A DNA stretch of 64,000 nt from Sphingomonas echinoides ATCC 14820 (GTDB lineage Bacteria; Pseudomonadota; Alphaproteobacteria; Sphingomonadales; Sphingomonadaceae), in the NCBI RefSeq assembly GCF_000241465.1, contig NZ_JH584235.1:3178365-3242364 (forward strand), given 5' to 3'. Under the pieces are notes generated by a model. The model was not told where the DNA came from and did not search any database. It saw only the letters and a list, made by a program, of their open reading frames with translations. This document shows positions 56,322 to 64,000 of this stretch, in pieces. The translations under genes and the position numbers were made by a program. Within the stretch, counting starts at the first letter, position 1. The number at the start of each line of letters is the position of its first letter.

Positions 56322-58580
56322 ATGACTGAAGATTCGAACGTCCAATTTTCCGAGCGCGAGGCGCTGCTGTTCCATTCGGAAGGTCGGCCGGGCAAGATCG
56401 AGATCGTCGCGTCCAAGCCGATGGCGACGCAGCGCGACCTGGCGCTGGCCTATTCGCCGGGCGTCGCGGTGCCGGTGCTGGCGATCGCGGCGGACCCGAG
56501 CCTGGCTTATGATTACACGGCCAAGGGCAATCTCGTCGCGGTCATCTCCAACGGCACGGCGATTCTGGGCCTGGGCAATCTCGGCGCGCTTGCGTCCAAG
56601 CCAGTGATGGAAGGCAAGGCCGTCCTGTTCAAGCGCTTCGCCGATGTCGATGCGATCGATATCGAGCTGAAGACCGAGGATGCCGACCGGCTGATCGACG
56701 CGATCGAACTGATGGAGCCGAGCTTTGGCGGCATCAATCTGGAGGACATCAAGTCCCCCGAATGCTTCATCATCGAGCAGACGCTGCGCCAGCGCATGAA
56801 CATTCCGGTGTTCCATGACGATCAGCACGGCACCGCGATCATTTGCGCGGCAGGCTTGATCAACGCGCTGTTCCTGACCGGGCGCGACATCAAGGACACC
56901 AAGGTGGTGATGAACGGCGCGGGCGCGGCGGCGATCGCTTGCGCGGAACTCATCAAGGCGATGGGTCTGCCGAGCGACCAGCTGACGATGGTCGATCTGG
57001 GCGGGGTGATCTATCAGGGCCGTGCCGACATCAACCAATGGCAGTCGGCGCATGCCGTCGCCACCGACAAGCGCACGCTGGCCGAAGCGCTGGACGGTGC
57101 GGACGTGTTCGTCGGCCTCTCGGCCGCGGGCGCGCTGCCGGCCGAATATCTGATGAAGATGGCGCCCAAGCCGATCATCTTCGCCATGGCCAATCCCGAC
57201 CCCGAAATCACGCCGCCCGAAGCCAAGGCGGCGCGGCCCGATGCGATCATCGCCACGGGGCGTTCGGATTATCCGAATCAGGTCAACAATGTGCTTGGCT
57301 TCCCGTTCATCTTCCGCGGCGCGCTCGATGTGCGCGCGACGACGATCAACGACGAAATGAAGCTGGCGGCCGCGCGCGCGCTGGCGGCGCTGGCGCGCCA
57401 GCAAGTGGCCGAGGAAGTGGCGGTGGCGTATGGCGTGCGCCACACCTTCGGCCCCGATTACATCATCCCCGCACCCTTCGACCCGCGCCTGATGGAGATC
57501 GTGCCGGTCGCGGTGGCCAAGGCGGCGATGGATTCGGGCGTGGCGACCAAGCCGATCCTCGATCTGGAGGCGTATCGCCAGACGCTGAAGGCGCGGCTCA
57601 ACCCTACCACCTCGGTGCTGACGCTCGCATATGAAGGGGCAAAGGCGCATCCCAAGCGCGTGTTGTTCGCAGAAGGCGAAGAAGAAGTCGTGCTGCGCGC
57701 GGCGATCGCGTTCAAGGATGGCGGCTATGGCACGCCGGTGCTGGTCGGGCGCGACGACGTGCCCGAGCGGCTGCGCGCGCTCGGCGTTACCGACCCCGAC
57801 AGCTACGAGTTGCACAACAGCCGCAAGTCGCCGCTGGTGCCGCGCATGGTCGATTTCCTCTACGAGCGCCTGCAGCGGCGCGGCTATCTGCGCCGCGATT
57901 GCGAGCGGATGATCAACCAGGATCGCAACATCTTCGGCGCGGTGCTGCTGCAACTGGGCGAGGCCGATGCGATGATCACCGGCATCACCCGCACCTATGC
58001 CCACACCATGCGCGAAATCCGCCGCGTGATCGATCCGGAAGCGGGGCGCACGCCGTTCGGCATTCATTTGATGGTCGGGCAAAGCCACACGGTGTTCATG
58101 GCCGACACGACCGTGAACGAGCGTCCTACCGCCGAGGAACTGGCCGACATGGCCGAGCAGACGGCGTTGGTGGCCAAGCGCATGGGGCATGAACCACGCG
58201 TGGCGTTCCTCAGCTATTCGACCTTCGGCAACCCATCGGGCAATTGGATCGACAATATCCGCGGTGCGGTGCAGGTGCTCGACGGGCGCAAGGTCAGCTT
58301 CGAATATGAAGGCGAAATGGCGCCGGACGTGGCGCTCAACCCCAAGCAGCTCGCCAACTATCCGTTTGCGCGGCTGTCCGGCCCGGCCAATGTGCTGATC
58401 ATGCCGGGGCTGCAATCCGCCAATATCTCGGCAAAATTGCTGCGCGAGCTGGGCGGGGACGCGGTGATCGGCCCGATGCTGGTCGGCATGGAAAAATCGG
58501 TGCAGATCGCGCCGATGACGTCGACGGCGAGTGAACTCGTCACGCTGGCGGTGCTGGCCGCCGGCGGTATCGCCCGGTAA
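56322..58580 (+). CDS. maeB: NADP-dependent malic enzyme with phosphotransacetylase-like domain
   Basis: A 752-residue MaeB-type enzyme decarboxylating malate to pyruvate. Residues 1 to about 430 are the malic enzyme, with [29 protein letters not shown] and [14 protein letters not shown] (NADP). The remainder is a phosphotransacetylase-like domain ([26 protein letters not shown]), which in this family is regulatory, responding to acetyl-CoA. AGGAGG precedes the ATG. It links the TCA intermediates made by the window's other enzymes to pyruvate. Confidence 0.95.
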   Translation: MTEDSNVQFSEREALLFHSEGRPGKIEIVASKPMATQRDLALAYSPGVAVPVLAIAADPSLAYDYTAKGNLVAVISNGTAILGLGNLGALASKPVMEGKAVLFKRFADVDAIDIELKTEDADRLIDAIELMEPSFGGINLEDIKSPECFIIEQTLRQRMNIPVFHDDQHGTAIICAAGLINALFLTGRDIKDTKVVMNGAGAAAIACAELIKAMGLPSDQLTMVDLGGVIYQGRADINQWQSAHAVATDKRTLAEALDGADVFVGLSAAGALPAEYLMKMAPKPIIFAMANPDPEITPPEAKAARPDAIIATGRSDYPNQVNNVLGFPFIFRGALDVRATTINDEMKLAAARALAALARQQVAEEVAVAYGVRHTFGPDYIIPAPFDPRLMEIVPVAVAKAAMDSGVATKPILDLEAYRQTLKARLNPTTSVLTLAYEGAKAHPKRVLFAEGEEEVVLRAAIAFKDGGYGTPVLVGRDDVPERLRALGVTDPDSYELHNSRKSPLVPRMVDFLYERLQRRGYLRRDCERMINQDRNIFGAVLLQLGEADAMITGITRTYAHTMREIRRVIDPEAGRTPFGIHLMVGQSHTVFMADTTVNERPTAEELADMAEQTALVAKRMGHEPRVAFLSYSTFGNPSGNWIDNIRGAVQVLDGRKVSFEYEGEMAPDVALNPKQLANYPFARLSGPANVLIMPGLQSANISAKLLRELGGDAVIGPMLVGMEKSVQIAPMTSTASELVTLAVLAAGGIAR

Positions 58581-58870
58581 CGCGCCTTCAGCGGCGTGGC
58601 AGCCGGTTGATTTGGCGATGCGCGACCTCGCGCCGAATGCGTTCGGGCAGGGTCGACGCGAGAATTGGGGAAAACCTTAAAGTAGGATTGAGGATTTCTG
58701 CCGCTGGTGTCGTCACACACATAGCGGGGGCTTGGCGTATTCCATTTTGCCCCGTGGGCGGAAGTTAGGAAACGACAATTGGCGTCTTCCCTAAGAGTGC
58801 GGCAGGAAGACTCGATCGTCAGCTTTGCCGGTCATGACGCCCTTTGTCGGTGTCGGACAGGAGCAGATGT

Positions 58871-59809
58871 GTGAGCATTCCGATCTGGGTGACCGCGATG
58901 CTGGTGACGGGCACGCCGGTGGCCGACGGCGATGTGCAGGCAAGCCCGCCAGCCGAACTGATCATGGCGGGCACTCTGCAACCGTTTTCGACGGTCTCGC
59001 TGATCGCCCCGGAGACCGCGGATCTTGTCGCACCCGACGCCGCCATGGTGTCGCCTGCTGCCCCGATTCCGCCCGAAGAACCGGAAGAGTCGCAAGACAT
59101 CGTCGTCATGGCACGTCCACGAAACGCCGCAAATGATCCGATCGCGGCGATCAACACCGAATCCTTCAAGGCCACGCAGGCGGTGGACCGTGCCTTTGTC
59201 GGGCCGCTCGCTTTGGCGTATAAGCGCGGCGTTCCGACACCGGTGCGCAGTGGCATCCGCAACTTCATCTACAATCTGCGCGAGCCGATCGTGTTCGTGA
59301 ACTTCCTGCTGCAGCATAAAGTGGGCAAGGCCGCCGAGACGCTCGGGCGGTTTGTCGTCAATTCCAGCGTCGGCGTCGGCGGCGTTTTCGACATGGCCAA
59401 GCGTCGTCCGATCCATTTGCCGCGCCGCCCGAACGGCTTTGCCGACACGCTCGGGTTTTACGGCGTGAAGCCCGGCCCGTTTTTGTTCCTGCCGCTGATC
59501 GGCCCCACGACATTGCGCGATTTCGTGGGCGACACGGTCGATCGGCTGGTGTTGCCACTGGCGGTCGGAAAACCCTTCAACCGGGCTGCCTTCACCATCC
59601 CGGTCAGCGTGCTGGGGGTGCTTGACCGGCGCGCCGAAAATGACGAGCTGTTCCACGAGCTCCATACCGGACCGACCGATCCGTATGTCGCCACGCGCAC
59701 CTTCTATTTGAAGCGGCGCCAGGCCGAGATCGACGATCTGCATGGCAAGCATCGTAGCGTGCCCGCGACCCCGATGCCGACGACAACAGGTGCGACCGCT
59801 AAACCTTAA
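58871..59809 (+). CDS. mlaA: MlaA/VacJ family protein
   Basis: A 312-residue protein of the MlaA/VacJ family, the outer-membrane part of a phospholipid transport system. DPIAAINTESFKATQAVDRA, VPTPVRSGIRNFIYNLREP and FVVNSSVGVGGVFDMA are family segments, and TLGFYGVKPGPFLFLPLIGP follows. Before the domain is a Pro/Ala/Glu-rich stretch (about residues 45-90). The start is a GTG at 58871 with AGGAG 7 bases upstream. The N-terminus has a short hydrophobic segment but no lipobox Cys, unlike typical MlaA. No mlaBCDEF genes are in the window. Confidence 0.85.
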   Translation: MSIPIWVTAMLVTGTPVADGDVQASPPAELIMAGTLQPFSTVSLIAPETADLVAPDAAMVSPAAPIPPEEPEESQDIVVMARPRNAANDPIAAINTESFKATQAVDRAFVGPLALAYKRGVPTPVRSGIRNFIYNLREPIVFVNFLLQHKVGKAAETLGRFVVNSSVGVGGVFDMAKRRPIHLPRRPNGFADTLGFYGVKPGPFLFLPLIGPTTLRDFVGDTVDRLVLPLAVGKPFNRAAFTIPVSVLGVLDRRAENDELFHELHTGPTDPYVATRTFYLKRRQAEIDDLHGKHRSVPATPMPTTTGATAKP

Positions 59810-60876
59810 ACGGCGGGTGCTGGTGTCGGCGGCGCATCTGCGGATTGCGCGGCGGTGAAATGATGCTCCAGGGTGACGCGAGTCCCCGGCGCGGCATCCG
59901 TCACGGTGACGCTGGCATCCATCTGCTTGGCGAGCGCCTGCACGATATTGGTACCCAGCCCGGCCTTGATCGGGCCCGGCTGCATTGTCATGCCGATTCC
60001 ATCGTCGCTCACCGAGAGCGCCCAATCGGCACCGCTGCGCTGATAATCGACCGCGATCTTGCCGTGCCGTCCATCGGGGAACGCATGCTTGAGCGCGTTG
60101 ATGACCAACTCCGTCACCACCAGACCAAGGCTGACCGATATATTGGCCTGGACCTGCTCCCGGGCACTGGTGACTTCGATCGAGATCTGGTCATGATCAT
60201 GGATCATCGATGCCCCGATGCTCTCGCACAATTGGTGCAGGTATGGACCGACATCGACCTTGTCGAGCGAGGCGACCGCCAATTGCCGCTGGATCGCCGC
60301 GACCGACATCACGCGGCTGTGCGCGTCCCGCAAATGCCCGCGCACCTCTTCCGACTGAACCTTGCGGGCGCTCTGCAGCAATACGCTGGCGATGATCTGC
60401 AAACTGTTCGCGACGCGGTGCTGCAATTCCTGCAGCAACACGCTCTTGTCATGAACCAGATCGTCATTCATTTTTTCGGCGATGCGAGCATCGGTGACGT
60501 CCGATATGGCAAGCAACAGCCGCGGTTCGGCACCCACGCCATAACTGAGCTTATGCGCGTTCAGGACCAGGCACCGTGTGCCAAGGCCGGGGCGCTTCAA
60601 GTCGAATTCGTAATTCTTGACTTCAGCGAGCCCGGACGCCGTTGCCTTGAGGAGCGATTGCAGTTGCGGAATGGCCCATTCGCCGTTGCCCAGATCGGCA
60701 AAGGTCTTGCCGACGATCGTCTTGGGATCGATGTCGAAGGCTGCGCAAAAGGCGTCGCTGGCGACGATGACGGCGCGATTTTCGTCCAGCAACAGCACGG
60801 GCGCGTGGGAGGAGCCAACCACCGCGAGGGCAAGATTGAGGCCGAGTTCGGCATCGGGAGAAACGGGAGACGGCAT
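59806..60876 (-). CDS. PAS-domain sensor histidine kinase (HisKA_2 type)
   Basis: A 356-residue soluble kinase. An N-terminal PAS domain (about 20-130; VLLLDENRAVIVASDAF) is followed by a HisKA_2 dimerisation domain with the phospho-accepting His in LLQELQHRVANSLQIIAS, and an HATPase domain with ELVINALKHAFPDG and SDDGIGM. Kinases of this type commonly feed the alphaproteobacterial general stress response (PhyR/EcfG). Its response regulator is not adjacent. Its 3' end overlaps mlaA by 4 bases, convergently. Confidence 0.9.
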   Translation of the reverse strand: MPSPVSPDAELGLNLALAVVGSSHAPVLLLDENRAVIVASDAFCAAFDIDPKTIVGKTFADLGNGEWAIPQLQSLLKATASGLAEVKNYEFDLKRPGLGTRCLVLNAHKLSYGVGAEPRLLLAISDVTDARIAEKMNDDLVHDKSVLLQELQHRVANSLQIIASVLLQSARKVQSEEVRGHLRDAHSRVMSVAAIQRQLAVASLDKVDVGPYLHQLCESIGASMIHDHDQISIEVTSAREQVQANISVSLGLVVTELVINALKHAFPDGRHGKIAVDYQRSGADWALSVSDDGIGMTMQPGPIKAGLGTNIVQALAKQMDASVTVTDAAPGTRVTLEHHFTAAQSADAPPTPAPAV

Positions 60877-61136
60877 CGGAACCCTTTCGGTCCCGGGCGT
60901 TCCGTGTGGACGCTATTCGGGCGCGGTCACAGCGGGCCGGTGGGTGTATGTACCATGGGCGTGCCGATTCCCGGCACCAATTCGTCCGCGCGCGCCATCG
61001 AGCATGGGTAACCTCCGCCGTTTGTGACTGCCGTACCAATGGCATAAGGCGACGATCGGCGCTGGATCGTCGCCGATCCCCGCACGTTCAGGCGGCTGCG
61101 TTGCGGGATTGCGGCGGCGGATTCGAAAGGAATGCA

Positions 61137-62432
61137 ATGGCGGACGTTCAGCTCAAACTTGACCATAGCAGCGTTATTCTGCGGCCTGACCCATCGCGCA
61201 CGGTCGTGCGGCCGTTTTCGCTCGACTATCCCACCCAATTTCAGCGCGAAGGGCACAGCCGCACCCAGACGATCGTCGATCGCGTGCTGACGTTGACCGG
61301 CGATGCGCTGGCGGCGGAGTTGGCGTTGATCGTGGACTCGCTGGATGAGCGGCACCGCGATGTCGATGCGATGTTGCTGCGGCGTTATGATGAGATCGCT
61401 GGCGCTTTGCCGGTGCCGCCAGTGGCATCGGAGGGGCAACGCCGTTTGATCGGGGCGTATTTCAGCGAAGAATTTTCGTATGAGGCCGCCGCCTTGTTCA
61501 ACCCGAGCGCGGTCGTAGCGCCCGACCAGACGGACGTCGAGGCGGGCGCGGTACGCTTTGTCCTGTCGTTGCGCGGCATTGGCGAAGGGCATGTTTCCTC
61601 TGTCGCATTTCGCACCGGCACTTGGCTGCCCGGCGGCGCGCTCAAGATCGATCCGCCAAGCCTGGTTGCCGTGCCGCCGATCATCGATGGCACCGATGTC
61701 GATGCTGGGGCGGTGACGATGCTGCGTTGCGGGGGTAGTCGCGATATTTCCGAGACGGTGCTGTTTCCGGTACTGCCAAGCCAGCGCCAGGGGATTGAGG
61801 ATTTGCGCCTCGTCCACTTCACCGAGGAAGATGGCAGCACGACCTATTACGGCACCTATACCGCCTTCAGCGGAGCCGCAGCGCGCCCGGAATTGTTGTC
61901 GAGCGATGACTTTCGCAGCTTCACGATGCGGGCGCTGACTGGGGACGCCGCGGGGGCCAAGGGTATGGCGCTGTTCCCGCAGCGCGTCGGTGGGCGGTTT
62001 ATGATGCTTGGGCGGCAGGATAGCGAAAGCATCTGGCTGCATGCCTCCGACGACATTCTGCATTGGGCGGGCGGTGGCAAGATCGTCTCGCCGCGTTACC
62101 CGTGGGAGTTCGTGCAGATGGGCAATTGTGGCTCGCCGATCGAGATCGACGAGGGTTGGCTGGTGTTCACCCACGGCGTCGGGATGGTGCGCAATTACTG
62201 TGTCGGCGCGTGCCTGCTCGACAAGGCCGACCCGTCACGCTTGCTTGCGCGCACGCCTGAGCCGATCCTCACGCCAAGCCCGCTCGAGCGCGACGGTTAT
62301 GTGCCCAATGTGGTCTATAGCTGTGGCGTGTTGGCAAAGGGGCGCGACCTGTTGATCCCATATGGCGTGGCCGACAATTTCACCGCGTTCGCCACGACCA
62401 CGGTCGATCAGTTGCTCGCGGTGATGGCCTAG
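61137..62432 (+). CDS. GH130 family glycoside phosphorylase/hydrolase
   Basis: A 431-residue protein of glycoside hydrolase family 130, enzymes acting on beta-mannosides by phosphorolysis or hydrolysis. The C-terminal five-bladed fold shows MALFPQRVGGRFMMLGRQ, SIWLHASDDILHW and GNCGSPIEIDEGWLVFTHG, with Asp and Glu residues positioned as in the family. The first ~150 residues are an extra helical part. ATG 61137 has AAGGA 5 bases upstream; the open frame before it is not coding-like. No sugar transporter or mannosyltransferase is nearby. Confidence 0.85.
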   Translation: MADVQLKLDHSSVILRPDPSRTVVRPFSLDYPTQFQREGHSRTQTIVDRVLTLTGDALAAELALIVDSLDERHRDVDAMLLRRYDEIAGALPVPPVASEGQRRLIGAYFSEEFSYEAAALFNPSAVVAPDQTDVEAGAVRFVLSLRGIGEGHVSSVAFRTGTWLPGGALKIDPPSLVAVPPIIDGTDVDAGAVTMLRCGGSRDISETVLFPVLPSQRQGIEDLRLVHFTEEDGSTTYYGTYTAFSGAAARPELLSSDDFRSFTMRALTGDAAGAKGMALFPQRVGGRFMMLGRQDSESIWLHASDDILHWAGGGKIVSPRYPWEFVQMGNCGSPIEIDEGWLVFTHGVGMVRNYCVGACLLDKADPSRLLARTPEPILTPSPLERDGYVPNVVYSCGVLAKGRDLLIPYGVADNFTAFATTTVDQLLAVMA

Positions 62433-62469
62433 TCAGCCTTCATAAAGCTGCGCCCGCTATTATATTTGG

Positions 62470-63129
62470 GTGGTGAACACGCTTCCGGATCTTGGGCCGC
62501 ACGGCTCGCTCTATCTGCTGGTCGTCGCTGTCGTGGCGGTGATGGTGCTCGCGCGGCGTATTCCGGTGATCGGGCGGTTCCTCGCTTTTGCGATGACGGC
62601 CGGATGCCTGGTGCTGGTCGCTTTGCTGCTGATGGAGCGCGCGCCGTTCGACCCGACCTTCGCCCGCGTGGCGCAGCGCTTCGAGCTTGGCGGGCAGCGC
62701 GTGGTCGGCAAGGAGATGCGCGTGCCGATGGCGGCGGACGGGCATTTCTGGGTGCACGTGAAGCTGGGCGGGATCGAGCGGCGGATGCTGGTCGATAGCG
62801 GGGCGACCGTGACCGCGATTTCGGTTGACACTGCTGCTGCAGCGGGGATCGAACCGAGCGATTCGCTAATGCCGGTGATGATGCAGACCGCCAATGGCAC
62901 GGTGGCGGCACAAACCGCGACGGTGCCGGAACTGCGCATCGGCAATGTCGTTGCGCGCGATTTGCCGGTGGTGGTGTCGCCCGCCTTTGGCGACATGAAC
63001 GTGGTGGGGATGAACTTCCTGTCGCGCCTCAAATCCTGGCGGGTGGAGGACGGTGTCATGATTTTGCAGCCGCATCACCCAACCAAGTCCCTGTCGCTTG
63101 GCGAGAGGGAAGCGGCCCGCCCGGCCTAG
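62470..63129 (+). CDS. Retropepsin-like aspartic protease, membrane-anchored
   Basis: A 219-residue protein with two N-terminal transmembrane helices (about 13-29 and 36-55), then a single-domain retropepsin-like aspartic protease (TIGR02281-like). The catalytic motif is MLVDSGATVTAIS, with the usual late VVGMNFLSRLKSWRVEDGVMIL. It starts at one of two adjacent GTG codons (62470 or 62473). The last ~16 residues (after ILQPHHP) appear to be read from a degenerate repeat, so the ancestral stop may have been earlier. Such enzymes act as homodimers; the target is unknown. Confidence 0.82.
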   Translation: MVNTLPDLGPHGSLYLLVVAVVAVMVLARRIPVIGRFLAFAMTAGCLVLVALLLMERAPFDPTFARVAQRFELGGQRVVGKEMRVPMAADGHFWVHVKLGGIERRMLVDSGATVTAISVDTAAAAGIEPSDSLMPVMMQTANGTVAAQTATVPELRIGNVVARDLPVVVSPAFGDMNVVGMNFLSRLKSWRVEDGVMILQPHHPTKSLSLGEREAARPA

Positions 63130-63188
63130 TTGGCTGGGGAGGGTGGGGACGACACTGGCGTCACCCCCACACCCCCAGGCGAGCGGGG

Positions 63189-63977
63189 TTAGGCGTCGAT
63201 GCTTGTGCCTAGTGCTGCATGGACCAGCCCGCCATCGACGGTGATGGTATCGCCCACCACATAATCGCCCGCGCGACTGGCGAGGTAGATCGCGGCACCC
63301 GCCATATCTTCATCGACGCCGATGCGTTTGGCGGGGATGCTCTGCGCGATCGCCGAACCATGGTCGCGCGCGGCCTTGTTCATCTCGCTGGCAAAGGCCC
63401 CCGGCGCGATCGAGGTGACGTTGATGTGATCGGTGATGAGCCGCGCCGCCATCCGCTTGGTGAGGTAGATCAGCGCCGCTTTGGAGGCCTGATAGCTGTA
63501 CGTCTCCCATGGGTTCAGGCGCTGGCCGTCGATCGAGGTGATGTTGATGACCTTGGCCGGATGCCCGGCGCTGGCGGCGGCTTTCAGCGGGGCGTGCAGC
63601 GCCTGGGTCAGGAAGAAAGGCGATTTGACGTTGAGGTCCATCACCTTGTCCCAGCCTTTTTCCGGAAACACCTCGAACGGTTCGCCCCAGGCCGCCCCTG
63701 CATTGTTGACCAGAATGTCGAGCCGGTCGCTATGTTCCGCCAGCTGTGCCGCGAGCGCCTTGCACCCGGCCACCGTCGACACGTCCTGCGGCAGCGCGAT
63801 GCACTTCTCGCCCAGTTCTGCAGCGGTTTCGAAACAGGCATCGGCCTTGCGCGACGAGATATAGACGGTCGCGCCCTGCGCGATGAAGCCGGTCGCGATC
63901 ATCTTGCCGATGCCGCGCGAGCCGCCGGTGACAAGGGCGATGCGGCCGTCGAGGCGGAACAGGGTAGTGGTGTCCAT
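63189..63977 (-). CDS. SDR family oxidoreductase (RhlG-like)
   Basis: A 262-residue short-chain dehydrogenase. ALVTGGSRGIGKMIA binds the cofactor, LVNNAGAAWGEPFE is the NAG motif, a Ser lies in INITSIDGQ and the catalytic residues in YSYQASKAALIYL. The sequence resembles RhlG-type beta-ketoacyl reductases. The ATG lies 23 bases from the window edge, downstream (in the gene's direction) of a CTCCCTCTCCCC repeat that continues outside, so its promoter is not visible. Confidence 0.88.
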   Translation of the reverse strand: MDTTTLFRLDGRIALVTGGSRGIGKMIATGFIAQGATVYISSRKADACFETAAELGEKCIALPQDVSTVAGCKALAAQLAEHSDRLDILVNNAGAAWGEPFEVFPEKGWDKVMDLNVKSPFFLTQALHAPLKAAASAGHPAKVINITSIDGQRLNPWETYSYQASKAALIYLTKRMAARLITDHINVTSIAPGAFASEMNKAARDHGSAIAQSIPAKRIGVDEDMAGAAIYLASRAGDYVVGDTITVDGGLVHAALGTSIDA

Positions 63978-64000
63978 TTTATATCTCCCTCTCCCCTTCA

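Overview
The window is chromosomal DNA from an alphaproteobacterium, most likely a Sphingomonas-type member of the Sphingomonadales. It is GC-rich almost throughout and densely packed. Many genes overlap by 1 to 14 bases, and several use GTG or TTG starts. The 2-oxoglutarate dehydrogenase genes lie beside mdh and sucD, and the HslVU, Mpl, GlnD, IF-3 and MaeB proteins and a HisKA_2 kinase all look alphaproteobacterial. Short GC-rich palindromes sit in many intergenic gaps. Only one gene, at 24780-26240, is clearly AT-rich and foreign in composition. I saw no rRNA, tRNA, CRISPR array, insertion sequence with transposase, prophage or replication origin.

Layout. 1-207: 5' part of a probable globin-type sensor gene. 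434-5541: succinate dehydrogenase, with sdhCDA separated from sdhB by a ClpP-like gene and an inverted SDR gene. 5735-8643: zapE, an acyltransferase and two small genes. 8795-17741: TCA cluster mdh, [GIY-YIG cassette], sucD, sucA, sucB, DUF1877, DUF433, lpd. 17914-27047: a TRIC channel, a TonB-like protein, a cytosine methyltransferase with a GIY-YIG nuclease, uvrA, an AT-rich PD-(D/E)XK nuclease-like gene and a BrnT/BrnA toxin-antitoxin pair; this is the accessory and DNA-processing part. 27149-31363: oleate hydratase, a glycine-zipper lipoprotein and hslVU. 31395-36935: a long minus-strand run with glyoxalases, hydrolases, an XRE regulator and small membrane proteins. 37089-41799: an FAD dehydrogenase, Mpl and LdcA (peptidoglycan recycling) and small genes. 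42021-48708: two chemoreceptors flanking thrS, infC and a VOC gene. 48769-58580: glnD, a GNAT gene, mutS, an SDR gene with a divergent HxlR regulator, and maeB. 58871-63977: mlaA, a HisKA_2 kinase, a GH130 enzyme, a retropepsin-like protease and an SDR gene.

How the genes work together. SDH, Mdh, SucD, SucA/SucB/Lpd and MaeB cover much of the TCA cycle and its malate outlet. sucC is not in the window. UvrA and MutS are DNA repair proteins. HslUV and the ClpP-like protein are proteolytic. GloA and GloB form a methylglyoxal detoxification operon. LdcA and Mpl catalyse steps of murein-peptide recycling.

Most notable points: (i) a 98-residue GIY-YIG gene bounded by a perfect 27-bp inverted repeat, sitting between mdh and sucD, with single copies and paired inverted copies of the same repeat type elsewhere in the window; (ii) a 111-bp paired palindrome inserted in frame inside uvrA; (iii) a lone AT-rich PD-(D/E)XK protein beside a methyltransferase/GIY-YIG pair and a toxin-antitoxin pair; (iv) infC apparently starting at an AUC codon. 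Family names come from motifs read by eye, since no database search was possible.
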